Source of the DNA: a bacterium
Lineage (GTDB): Bacteria; Babelota; Babeliae; Babelales; Vermiphilaceae
Length of the DNA stretch: 52,703 nucleotides
Reading direction: 5' to 3'
Assembly: GCA_021777215.1 (NCBI GenBank)
Contig: JAJYDS010000007.1
Coordinates: forward strand, 1 to 52,703
A program made the translations under genes and the position numbers. Below are positions 34,708-42,626 of this stretch, piece after piece (position 1 is the first letter of the stretch; each line of letters opens with the position of its first letter). A model generated the notes under the pieces. That model saw only the letters and a program-made list of their open reading frames with translations, ran no database searches and was not told the origin of the DNA.

Positions 34708-34778
34708 GCTCTTACGGTTAGCCTGCAACAAGCATCTAAGACACAAGAAACACCGTTTCTCGTGGTGCGAGATTCGAA

Positions 34779-34826
34779 AAAGAGCGTAAAAAAGCGTTGT
34801 GATTATAGCGCTTTTTTACGCTCTTT
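34779..34826. terminator. 18-bp perfect hairpin before pepA
   Basis: Arms 34779-34796 and 34809-34826 are exact complements with a 12-base loop. T runs sit inside the 3' arm. It ends 49 bases before pepA and probably terminates the thioredoxin-like gene transcript. Confidence 0.7.
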
Positions 34827-34874
34827 GGTATGGTGAGATATGAAGAAAAAAACCGAAAGAAAAAGGGAATTTTT

Positions 34875-36401
34875 ATGTTCACTATAACATGTAGTGCTCA
34901 GGCGCTTCTTTCTGGAAAAAGCGCAAGTCTACTCTTTTTAGTGCAAGAAGATTTTTTAGTGCAAAAAACACTTCAGTCTTCTGCGCTTAAAGAGGTTTTA
35001 AAAAACAATCCTCATATCCAGCCGACTCTCGAGCAACAAAAATTTTCCGGTAAATCACTGAGTTTGGTTACGATTGTTGGTTTTATTGGTAAACGCTCTG
35101 TTTTATTCATTTTTGTTGGCCTGGGGTCAAAAAAAGCAAAAGAGAGTCTCTCGGTAGAGCGCTATCGCCGTGCGCTTGGTGTTGCGGTACGCTCAGTACA
35201 AAGGGAGCGTGTGCAGTCGCTCGCATTTGATTTGCCAACCGCTTCGCTTTTTGCGCTCACCTCTGCTGAACTTGCTCGTGAAACAGCGACAACTATGACG
35301 CTTGCTTGCTACCATTTTGACGAATTTATCACCGACCCAGAACGCAAATTGCCTGAAATGTTTGATGTGACGGTTTGCTGCGAGGCAAAAGAAATAAAAG
35401 CCCTTACCGCTGCGCTAAAAACGGGAGAAATTATTGGTGCTGCAACAAATAAAGCGCGACATTGGGTTGATTTGCCACCAACCATGCTTACGCCGGTTGG
35501 CCTTGTTGCTAAAGCACAGGAAATTGCCAAACAACATAAACTTGATTTCATTGTTTTTGATGAGAAAGAAGTAAATAAGATGGGTATGGGCGGTCTTGCT
35601 GCCGTATCTCGTGGTTCAGAGCTTGATTGCCAGCTATTGATCATGTCCTATAAAACAAAGAAAAAAAGTGCGCCAACGCTCGCCTTAGTGGGCAAGGGGA
35701 TCACCTTTGATTCAGGAGGATTGAGCCTTAAGCCCGCGCAATATATGGAGACTATGAAAGAGGACATGTCTGGCGCTGCGGCGGTGATAGCGACTATGGG
35801 CGTTATTGCGCAACTACAGCCTGACATGCATGTAGTAGGGATTACCCCTTTGGCAGAAAATTTGCCGAGTGGTAATGCGGTAAAGCCGGGTGATATTGTT
35901 CGCTTTTATAACGGCAAAACGGCAGAGATCAGAAATACTGACGCAGAAGGGCGCCTGATTCTTGCTGATGCGCTTTCTTATGCGGTAAAGCATTATAAAC
36001 CCGATGCAATTATCGATCTGGCGACTCTTACGGGCGCCTGTGCGCATGCTCTTGGGCCTTTTTTTAGTGGGCTTATGAGCCAGCATGATGATCTGGCAAA
36101 AAAAATAGAAATATCTGCAGCGCGCTCGGGAGATCGTGTTTGGCGTTTGCCGCTTGATGATGACTACAAACCGGCCATTCGCTCAGAAGTTGCTGATATT
36201 TGCAATATTGGTAACAGCAAGTATATGGCCGGTGCTATTACGGCAAGCTTTTTCTTGAAGAATTTCGTCGACGATGTTCCCTGGGCACACCTTGATATCG
36301 CCGGTACGGCCTTTGATGTGCCAGATATTTCATACTATCGTCCCGGTGCCACCGGTGTTGGGGTGCGATTGCTTGTTGATCTGGTAATGAACTGGAAATA
36401 G
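34875..36401 (+). CDS. pepA: Leucyl aminopeptidase (M17 family)
   Basis: 508 residues from ATG at 34875, preceded by AAAGGGAATTTTT; the open frame extends 15 codons into the region of the upstream hairpin. The N-terminal macro-like domain is followed by the catalytic domain with VGKGITFDSGGLSLKP, MKEDMSGAA and the M17 signature NTDAEGRLILAD, which supply the two-metal site. The hexameric enzyme removes N-terminal amino acids from peptides in the cytosol, useful to a cell living on host peptides. A perfect palindrome follows the stop. Confidence 0.95.
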   Translation: MFTITCSAQALLSGKSASLLFLVQEDFLVQKTLQSSALKEVLKNNPHIQPTLEQQKFSGKSLSLVTIVGFIGKRSVLFIFVGLGSKKAKESLSVERYRRALGVAVRSVQRERVQSLAFDLPTASLFALTSAELARETATTMTLACYHFDEFITDPERKLPEMFDVTVCCEAKEIKALTAALKTGEIIGAATNKARHWVDLPPTMLTPVGLVAKAQEIAKQHKLDFIVFDEKEVNKMGMGGLAAVSRGSELDCQLLIMSYKTKKKSAPTLALVGKGITFDSGGLSLKPAQYMETMKEDMSGAAAVIATMGVIAQLQPDMHVVGITPLAENLPSGNAVKPGDIVRFYNGKTAEIRNTDAEGRLILADALSYAVKHYKPDAIIDLATLTGACAHALGPFFSGLMSQHDDLAKKIEISAARSGDRVWRLPLDDDYKPAIRSEVADICNIGNSKYMAGAITASFFLKNFVDDVPWAHLDIAGTAFDVPDISYYRPGATGVGVRLLVDLVMNWK

Positions 36402-36435
36402 GTTTTAATCCATAAAAATAATTCGGACTAATATA

Positions 36436-36467
36436 AGAGCGGCATACAAAATTTTGTATGCCGCTCT
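36436..36467. terminator. 32-bp perfect palindrome, bidirectional terminator
   Basis: The two 16-base arms (36436-36451 and 36452-36467) are exact complements. The centre AAAATTTT gives T-rich flanks on both strands. It lies between pepA and the convergent acidic protein gene and can serve both. Confidence 0.8.
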
Positions 36468-36494
36468 ATTTGTTACTGATTTGTTGGAGATGCA

Positions 36495-36725
36495 TTATTC
36501 AGATTCTTTTTCTTCTTCAATAATCATGGCACCTTCTTCAGGTGCACTAGCGTTTGTGGGAATCTCTTCTTGTATGATAATCACATCTTCCTCTGGCTTG
36601 ACTTCTTGTCCTTCGACGATGATTGTTTCATCCTCTGGCTTAGGGGATGTTTTTGGTGCCATTGTTGCTTCAAGACCTTGGCGGCCTAGTAGGAGAATGG
36701 TTATGGCTAGTAGAAGTTTTTTCAT
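36495..36725 (-). CDS. Small secreted acidic protein with three short repeats
   Basis: 76 residues: a signal peptide (KKLLLAITILLLGRQGLEA), then about 55 residues that are Glu/Pro/Ile rich. A loose repeat appears three times (EDETIIVEG, EEDVIIIQE and EGAMIIEEE), suggesting a short repetitive, probably disordered, exported peptide. AAGGAAAATCC precedes the ATG. No family is recognised. Confidence 0.65.
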   Translation of the reverse strand: MKKLLLAITILLLGRQGLEATMAPKTSPKPEDETIIVEGQEVKPEEDVIIIQEEIPTNASAPEEGAMIIEEEKESE

Positions 36726-36771
36726 GGATTTTCCTTATTTTTTTAATGACAACAGCTATTTTTTGATAAAA

Positions 36772-36800
36772 AAGAGGGAAGGATCTGCTCCTTCCCTCTT
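36772..36800 (-). terminator. Terminator on the minus strand
   Basis: AAGAGGGAAGGA/TCCTTCCCTCTT (36772-36783 with 36789-36800), loop of five bases. Read on the minus strand the stem is followed by TTTTTATC. It ends the transcript of the 152-residue secreted protein. Confidence 0.85.
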
Positions 36801-36813
36801 AAAAGTCATGAGA

Positions 36814-37272
36814 TTACTTAGCGGTCTTCTTAGTATGCTTTGGCGTGGCTTTTTCTGTTTCTACTTTTTTCTCGCCGAATTCTTTTTCAAACGCTGCTTT
36901 ATTTGTATCACAGAGTTTGGTTGCTTTTTCATGATGCGATTTTGCAAATTCTTCCCACATTTTCATGTGTTCTTTGTGCAGTTTGATCGCACTATCGAGT
37001 TTTTCAGTAAAGAGTTTTTCTTTGGCTTCCTTGGAACAATCACTTTCATCCCAGAACTTTTTGATCCAGGTAGTATGGAAATCGCGCCAATCTTCATGTA
37101 TTTTCCGCATGGTGTCCATTTTTTGCTCCATGCTCTCTTTTATGAAGTTCATCCATGCGATTTTTTGGTTGTCTTTCAGGGTATGAAATTCTATGAGCCG
37201 CTCTTCAGCCGTTTTGGCCAAAAGCTGACTGCCAGCAACCAAGGTAATGAGTAATAACAATTGCTTATTCAT
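36814..37272 (-). CDS. Small secreted helical protein, unknown
   Basis: 152 residues. The signal peptide (NKQLLLLITLVAGSQLLA) is cut near LAK. The mature part is charged and probably all-helical (KESMEQKMDTMRKIHEDWRD), with two cysteines about 40 residues apart and a Lys-rich tail. It could be a periplasmic or host-targeted helical bundle. AAAAGGAG precedes the ATG. No similarity to a named family is recognised. Confidence 0.72.
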   Translation of the reverse strand: MNKQLLLLITLVAGSQLLAKTAEERLIEFHTLKDNQKIAWMNFIKESMEQKMDTMRKIHEDWRDFHTTWIKKFWDESDCSKEAKEKLFTEKLDSAIKLHKEHMKMWEEFAKSHHEKATKLCDTNKAAFEKEFGEKKVETEKATPKHTKKTAK

Positions 37273-37355
37273 AACGATACTCCTTTTGCCGTAGGTTTTA
37301 TTAGATTAGAGTGGTAGTCCTGCTATACGGCAGATACAGGACCCCGGGAACTCGC

Positions 37356-37556
37356 TTATTTGCAGTGGCCGCAACAACTACAGCAACAACCGTTTTTATC
37401 ATGCTCTTTTTCTTTGCCCTGTTTTTGTTGCTCAGGCTTTTTACCTGTTTCTTTTTTATGGTGTTGTGGTTGTCCAGACTTTTGAGAACCTTCTTTTTCA
37501 TGATTTCCTACTGTTTTGTTGCGTTCTTTTATGCTATTCCACTTGTTATCGTTCAT
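37356..37556 (-). CDS. Small basic protein with Cys cluster
   Basis: 66 residues from ATG at 37556, which has GGAG eight bases upstream. The body is Lys/Gln/Glu rich and low in complexity. The C-terminus GCCCSCCGHCK has six cysteines and a histidine, a likely metal-binding end. No signal peptide is visible. Other frames over this DNA are also open, so confidence is moderate. The Cys-rich end recalls the tail of the protein at 7315. Confidence 0.5.
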   Translation of the reverse strand: MNDNKWNSIKERNKTVGNHEKEGSQKSGQPQHHKKETGKKPEQQKQGKEKEHDKNGCCCSCCGHCK

Positions 37557-37956
37557 AGAGAGAACTCCATACCGCGGTGGCTTAAGAACTTTTGACACCC
37601 TGCGGTTTCTTGGCGCCAAAAGTCACAAACTTCACTTTACAGAATATCCAATTAATCATACAAAAATCAATAAAAATTACATATAGAAAATTATTTTAAA
37701 ACAAACAAGAGCTCTGGGCTGCGCTTCTGTCTTTAATGTGTCGCATAATTATGGCTATTATGGAAAAATGACTTAAAAGTAAAAAAAGGAGAAGTTTTTA
37801 GGTGTAAATCTTTTGATTGTGAGGATGGGCGTCTTCTTTGGAGGGTAAATTTAACCAGAGAGGGGTTTAATTCCCCGAGGCTTGCCTCGTAATTCTTTGA
37901 TTTTTTTTGTGTCTTAAGATGCTCCGCAGCTTGCTGCGGGGAGTTTCACAAAACAC
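37557..37956. repeat. Intergenic region with two GC-rich palindromes
   Basis: No gene is visible. CGAGGC-TT-GCCTCG (37876-37889, with GGGG/CCCC outside it) and CCGCAGC-TT-GCTGCGG (37924-37939) share the same plan, a GC-rich stem around a TT centre. They look like a pair of REP-type palindromic elements. A bidirectional terminator follows at 37957. Confidence 0.6.
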
Positions 37957-38005
37957 AAAGAGCTGTATTAACCGGTTTTATGCTGGGTGAATACAGCTCT
38001 TTTTA
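37957..38005. terminator. Bidirectional terminator beyond thyX
   Basis: AAAGAGCTGTATT/AATACAGCTCTTT (37957-37969 with 37990-38002) is a perfect 13-bp stem with a 20-base loop and T-rich on both sides. Confidence 0.7.
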
Positions 38006-38039
38006 GTACGTCGTTTAGGGGGCTCGTTGACCAAGAGGT

Positions 38040-38762
38040 CTATCGCAATCCCCATTTTTCTTGCCAGGCTTTGAGTGATGCGGGAAAATGTGGCGTTGCT
38101 AATGCCAGCATTCCTTGCGCATATACCTGGATTTCATGCTGTGCTCCTGGGTGCAATCGCAATTTCAAAAAATGTACAAGTGAATGCAGATTGCAGGTGA
38201 AAATAAATTGTGTGTACGTGCATGAAGGGAGTACACCGCGCGCTTGCTCACGACAAACGCCAGATTCAAGCATTTTTTCGTATGCAGCAAAGCAGGCTTG
38301 TACCGTATCTCGATATACGTCTGCTACATGCGCATCTGACACGGTGCCTATCGAAGATTGCTTGTTAACTGTGTCTTGACGGCGCCACTGGCTTGGCAGG
38401 TAAAATTCTACCGGCGCTTGTGTGTAGCGATAACTGATTTCATTATACGAGTTCATGCGGTGGCGCATCCATTGGCGCGCTACAAACAAGGGACATTTTA
38501 CGCGAAATGAGAGTTGATTGTGTTCAAAGGGGCTGGTGTGATCATGCTGCACGAGATACCGAATAAGTTTTTCATCGCGGTCGCTTATTTCTTCAACTAA
38601 TGTACCAAAAGATACACGCGCAGCATTTACTACGTCGATGTCGCCTCCCGAAACGCGTACCAATTCGAGCGAACTGATGCCATCGCCCAAAGGATCAAGT
38701 AGATTTGTGGGTGTCGAAGAGGCGGGCGTTTTTTGTGAAAAGTTTGTTTTGTTTTCTTGCAA
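38040..38762 (-). CDS. thyX: Flavin-dependent thymidylate synthase, probable TTG start
   Basis: 240 residues if translation starts at TTG 38762, which is preceded by AAAGGA at eight-base spacing. The frame stays open to 39113, but that extension overlaps the secreted ankyrin gene and is poor in recognisable sequence; 240 residues is normal for ThyX. The ThyX motif RHRMNSYNEIS (RHR-x7-S) and SYRYTQAP are present. It makes dTMP from dUMP using FAD, NADPH and methylenetetrahydrofolate. A strong hairpin lies just beyond its stop codon. Confidence 0.9.
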   Translation of the reverse strand: MQENKTNFSQKTPASSTPTNLLDPLGDGISSLELVRVSGGDIDVVNAARVSFGTLVEEISDRDEKLIRYLVQHDHTSPFEHNQLSFRVKCPLFVARQWMRHRMNSYNEISYRYTQAPVEFYLPSQWRRQDTVNKQSSIGTVSDAHVADVYRDTVQACFAAYEKMLESGVCREQARGVLPSCTYTQFIFTCNLHSLVHFLKLRLHPGAQHEIQVYAQGMLALATPHFPASLKAWQEKWGLR

Positions 38763-38961
38763 GACGTATTCCTTTGCTTTTTCGGGCTGGGGGTGTTGGG
38801 TATAGGAGATTATTGTTTTTTGTTTAGTGTTGCCCAGCTTGGGACAAAAGGCAAGGGGATAGTCGGTGGTGTTTACCGTGATGGTGAATTTGTTCTGTTG
38901 TTTTTGGGTGCGTAACAATAAACCCATGAAAATGGTGCATGTGTCGTTATTGCGTGTCTGC

Positions 38962-39522
38962 TTATTGTTCTTTTGTTGGCCAATGCAGGACCAATTGGCT
39001 TGTCGGAGAGTATGGCGCATCAGTGGCAATTTGTCGCGGGGTAAAAGAGAAGTAGACGGCAGGTTCATCAGGATCTGCTCCTTGTTGCAAAAGAGAATGC
39101 GCCTCTTGCTCATTGTCTTCGAGTACGGCTTTATGCAGGGGAGTAAGACCTAAAAAATAATCTAAGGCATATTTTTGTCCATCGGGCATCACTGGTTGTT
39201 CTTGTTCTGTTGCTTGTGCAAGCTTACTTAAAAGGGGATCTATTTCTTGTTCAGGGGTGTTAGCGTCAAGTAGGGCTTGTATGATGGCATCAGGCTTTGT
39301 TTTTTTATCTTCTTCTGTTTGTATTACGGTATTGGTAGCTGCGAGTATTTTTATGGGGAGGGCTGTTTTTTTGCAATCCTGATTTTTTTCCGGAGCTATT
39401 ATTGAGGTGGGCGATAAAACTTCTCCGGGTATTTCCATAGCCTGTACCCAGAGCCCTTGAAAGATTACTGATCCCATTACCATGGATAGAGACAAAGAAC
39501 GCTTCCAGTGCGCTGTATTCAT
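38962..39522 (-). CDS. Secreted ankyrin-repeat protein
   Basis: 186 residues. A signal peptide (SLSLSMVMGSVIFQGLWVQA) precedes a long low-complexity linker. A single clear ankyrin repeat (GLTPLHKAVLEDNEQEAHSL then LQQGADPD) follows, plus the start of a second (FTPRQIA). Ankyrin proteins of intracellular bacteria often bind host proteins, but one repeat is few. AAGGG lies before the ATG. It sits 113 bases after ftsW on the same strand. Confidence 0.72.
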   Translation of the reverse strand: MNTAHWKRSLSLSMVMGSVIFQGLWVQAMEIPGEVLSPTSIIAPEKNQDCKKTALPIKILAATNTVIQTEEDKKTKPDAIIQALLDANTPEQEIDPLLSKLAQATEQEQPVMPDGQKYALDYFLGLTPLHKAVLEDNEQEAHSLLQQGADPDEPAVYFSFTPRQIATDAPYSPTSQLVLHWPTKEQ

Positions 39523-39635
39523 TACAAGCCCTTTTTATAAAAACAACTTCTCTTTTTTTTGTATACTCTACTGCTCATGCCGTGTATTGCGCAAGAAAAA
39601 TCAGCAATTTTTTTTGTTCTTTATGGGTGCGTCCG

Positions 39636-40751
39636 TTAAAAGCTATTTTTTGCTTGGCTTACGCAATTGATAATAAGACCAACCATGCAGATGTTGCATA
39701 CTAATCCTGTATTGCCATAACTAATAAAGGGTAATCCAATACCTTTGGTTGGCGCGAGTCCTGAAGCGACAGCGATGTTAATAATTGCCTGGAGGCTCGT
39801 GAGAATAACAAAACCTAAGGTTACAAACAACGAGAAGATTTCGGGCAACTGCCAGGCGATGCGGAGTCCTTTATAGAGAAAGAGTACAAAAAGTGAGATG
39901 AGTAAAAAGGTGCCAAAAAAACCTGTTTCTTCTGCTATTATTGAAAAAATAAAATCAGTGTGTTGCATGGGGAGATAGAAAAATTTTTGTTGCGAGTGGG
40001 TGATTCCCAGTCCCCCCAGGCTACCCGATCCTATAGCAATAAGTGATTGGATAATTTGAAACCCAGCTCCTTGTGGGTCAGCCCAGGGATTTAAAAAGGT
40101 GAGTATACGATGTAAACGGTACGGTTTATAAAAAACGAGTGCCATGGCGACTGGTAAAATCCCGGCAGCCAAAAACAGCAGATACCGCATGGACATATTA
40201 GCAATAAAAAGCAGGCTCAAGGTGGTGACTGCGAGGGTAACGGTGAGCCCAAAATCAGGCTGCTTGAGCAATACTAAACAGACAAGTCCGAGCAATGCCA
40301 GGATCGGTATGAAACCGCTTTTGTGAGAGGATAGACGCAGTTCTTTTTTTTCTATAAGAAAAGCTATGTAGATTAAGAAGGTCATTTTGAGCATGTCGCT
40401 TGGCTGAAAGACTATTCCCATGAGATTAAGCCAGCGACTGGAGCCATGAATGTGGACAGAAAAACCGGGTAAAAGCGTGAGCGCGGTTAGTATAAAAGAT
40501 CCGAAAAAGAGGTAGGGGCTGGCCTTTTTTATGAAGGGGAGTGGCACGGCGCGGGCTACAATAAGGCCTATTAAACCTAATAATAGCCCCCAGAGTTGTT
40601 TTTTTACATAGTATGACGAGTTGCCCAGCTTTTCTAGCGCATAGACCGAGCTGGCGGAGTAGATAAAGATAAAGCCGATGGTGACGAGGGTCGCAATAAT
40701 GAGTAAAAAAGCGCGTAGGTCAGCGGTTAGTTGTCTTTTGATGGCGAGCAT
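39636..40751 (-). CDS. ftsW: FtsW/RodA-type SEDS peptidoglycan polymerase
   Basis: 371 residues with about ten membrane segments. The SEDS landmarks are seen: GSSRWLNLMGIVFQPSDMLK, PMQHTDFIFSIIAEETGF and PTKGIGLPFISYG. FtsW polymerises lipid II at the septum. The downstream NGLLxN-type end favours FtsW, but RodA cannot be excluded. With MurD and the amidase it shows that peptidoglycan synthesis is kept. GAGAGCCCC precedes the ATG. The divergent gene starts 263 bases upstream. Confidence 0.92.
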   Translation of the reverse strand: MLAIKRQLTADLRAFLLIIATLVTIGFIFIYSASSVYALEKLGNSSYYVKKQLWGLLLGLIGLIVARAVPLPFIKKASPYLFFGSFILTALTLLPGFSVHIHGSSRWLNLMGIVFQPSDMLKMTFLIYIAFLIEKKELRLSSHKSGFIPILALLGLVCLVLLKQPDFGLTVTLAVTTLSLLFIANMSMRYLLFLAAGILPVAMALVFYKPYRLHRILTFLNPWADPQGAGFQIIQSLIAIGSGSLGGLGITHSQQKFFYLPMQHTDFIFSIIAEETGFFGTFLLISLFVLFLYKGLRIAWQLPEIFSLFVTLGFVILTSLQAIINIAVASGLAPTKGIGLPFISYGNTGLVCNICMVGLIINCVSQAKNSF

Positions 40752-40915
40752 GGGGCTCTCTTTGCGTTAAGGGTAGGTGTAGGTGCTTTTTTAGTAGCGT
40801 ACGGTGTTTAGGGGTCTTCTGGCAAGATTCTGTAATGGGCGTAATCCTTCTATATAGCTATATTTTCTATGTGAAACAATTTTTACTGAAATTTTGTTTT
40901 TTTATTGGCCTGTCA

Positions 40916-40943
40916 TTGACATAATATTTACAATGTGTAAAAT
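40916..40943 (+). promoter_or_regulatory. Sigma-70-like promoter
   Basis: TTGACA (40916-40921), 16-base spacer, TAAAAT (40938-40943); it lies 72 bases before the 259-residue secreted protein gene. This is one of the best promoter matches in the window. Confidence 0.6.
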
Positions 40944-41014
40944 TAAAAATATATAAAATCAAAAATGATTGCAGAATCTGTCAGATGTAAAAGTTTTTTA
41001 CGAAAAGAGGACAT

Positions 41015-41794
41015 ATGAATATGCGTATGTATGGAATTTGTATAGGACTGTGTATTTCTGCGCTTGCGCTTGCTGGCGGTGAAAGTAATATAGCTCAAGA
41101 AGCGAGGCCTACGCAGAAGACTAGAAAACGGGTTCACTTTGCGCCAAATCAGGAATCTGATGTCGGAGAATTAAAAAAGCGTGCTATCAGTGTAAGGAAG
41201 GGCTCGTTTGCTGATCTTAATAATGTTTTATCACGTAAGCATGGCATAAAAGCCCTGCCTTTGGTCAAGGTGCCGGATGCGAATCCCCTAGAAGCTAGAA
41301 TGTCTCAAGGCAAGTGGGTCAGAGGTGTTCGGATAGTTAATGACCTTCAAACGCCGTATTTGGCAACAAAGCGTTTTGATGGCTCGCGAATGACGTGTAC
41401 GTTTGATGAAATAGCTGATTTGTACACGGTGCGCGAGATTGCTTCTTTTGTTATGAGTTGTCCAAGCAATCTCTCAGAAGATCAACGGATCGCTCTTGCT
41501 GTGTATAAAAGAGGTTTTTTAGAGAAGGCGCGGCAAGAGGGTGTAACCTTTGCAAGTGATGTTGATGCTAATATGGCCCTTTGGCAAAACTTGAATAAGT
41601 TTGAGGAAGCTCGAAAAAATGAAAAAAATGCTGCATGTATACAGGAGGAAAAGGACGTCCTCATGCTGGCAGCTTCTGCACTGCATAGTTTATCCCGGTC
41701 AGCTACGCCAAATTCTGTTCGATCTGGCAGTCGTCCTGATTTGATCAGCCAAGAATTGCTTGAAGGGGGAGATATTTCTGCTCCAGTGATGTGA
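41015..41794 (+). CDS. Secreted protein, unknown (259 aa)
   Basis: A signal peptide (GICIGLCISALALAGG) is followed by a basic segment (QKTRKRVHFAPNQES) and a helical region with no recognised domain. The middle contains KRFDGSRMTCTFDEIADLY, and the end is Ser/Arg rich. GAGGACAT precedes the ATG. A second small signal-bearing protein follows 78 bases later and probably shares the transcript that ends in the hairpin at 42465. Confidence 0.68.
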   Translation: MNMRMYGICIGLCISALALAGGESNIAQEARPTQKTRKRVHFAPNQESDVGELKKRAISVRKGSFADLNNVLSRKHGIKALPLVKVPDANPLEARMSQGKWVRGVRIVNDLQTPYLATKRFDGSRMTCTFDEIADLYTVREIASFVMSCPSNLSEDQRIALAVYKRGFLEKARQEGVTFASDVDANMALWQNLNKFEEARKNEKNAACIQEEKDVLMLAASALHSLSRSATPNSVRSGSRPDLISQELLEGGDISAPVM

Positions 41795-41871
41795 GAGCGG
41801 AGCATATGAGTAAGATGGTGACACAAATACGAAACCTGCCATAGCGGCCAGTTTTTAAAAAAGAGGTTATT

Positions 41872-42414
41872 ATGATTAAGCGTAATGGTGGTCTTATTTT
41901 GCTCGGTCTGCTTACTATAGCGGTTGCCACACTTCTGCACGGTATTCCAAAACCTACAAGGTCGTCACTTGAAGGAAGCGGCGTTTTGACGAGTAAAAAA
42001 AGAAAAAGAGGCATTGATTGTCACGTGTATAGACTTACTTTTTCTGGGGACCTTGAGCGCATAGCAGATCAGACGCTTCCTGCCACACGTGTTTCAACTA
42101 AAATTTTTCATCATGTGAGGTTGAACGATGGTATTCTGACGCATGTGTCGGATGTTGTTCGGTCTGATTATGTCAGCGGCCATGTGAATTTAGTGCAGGG
42201 CGAGGCTTTTGCTAATTTGCCTGTCGAGCAGCAGGCGATAGTGAGCCTTCAGAATTTGCATATTTTTCAGTCACCGGCATCAGCGAGTATTTCTGAAAAT
42301 CAGCAGCCTGCGCAACCAGCAACTGCTCAGCATTCTGAGTCGCCGTCATGTTCCGTGGCACCTGATGGTGAAGACCCCGTGGATGAGTCATTTGGCAAAA
42401 TGGCTGTAGAATAA
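41872..42414 (+). CDS. Small exported or membrane protein, unknown (180 aa)
   Basis: An N-terminal hydrophobic stretch (GGLILLGLLTIAVATLLHG) acts as a signal or anchor. The mature part (about 40-135) is beta-rich (CHVYRLTFSGDLERIADQ), and the tail is low-complexity Pro/Ser/Gln. AAAAGAGGT precedes the ATG. No family is recognised. Confidence 0.65.
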   Translation: MIKRNGGLILLGLLTIAVATLLHGIPKPTRSSLEGSGVLTSKKRKRGIDCHVYRLTFSGDLERIADQTLPATRVSTKIFHHVRLNDGILTHVSDVVRSDYVSGHVNLVQGEAFANLPVEQQAIVSLQNLHIFQSPASASISENQQPAQPATAQHSESPSCSVAPDGEDPVDESFGKMAVE

Positions 42415-42464
42415 GAAGCTGCAGTTTTGGTCTCTTAAGTTCGTACAATAAAACAAACAGAGTT

Positions 42465-42497
42465 GGGCATATGCTCTCGAGCATATGCCCTTTTTTT
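42465..42497 (+). terminator. Strong Rho-independent terminator
   Basis: GGGCATATGCTC/GAGCATATGCCC (42465-42476 with 42479-42490) is followed by seven T. It closes the two secreted-protein genes. Confidence 0.92.
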
Positions 42498-42626
42498 GTA
42501 CTGGGGCTGTGCCTAAAAAGCCGACGGTGTATTTATGTTTGTACTTTAATAGAGTTGCTTAAAAGTAGACGGGTGTGCTACTTATGCTTGATAGTAGCCT
42601 TGTTCGTCAGCGCGTATTGCGTGAGT

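Noticed and set aside
37301-37595. Other open frames over the Cys-cluster gene, on both strands
   Set aside because: They are low-complexity shadows without a good ribosome binding site; the 37356-37556 frame has one and a sensible Cys-rich end.
38763-39113. N-terminal extension of the thyX frame to 39113
   Set aside because: It overlaps the signal-bearing ankyrin gene and is far longer than any typical ThyX; the TTG at 38762 with its ribosome binding site explains the protein.
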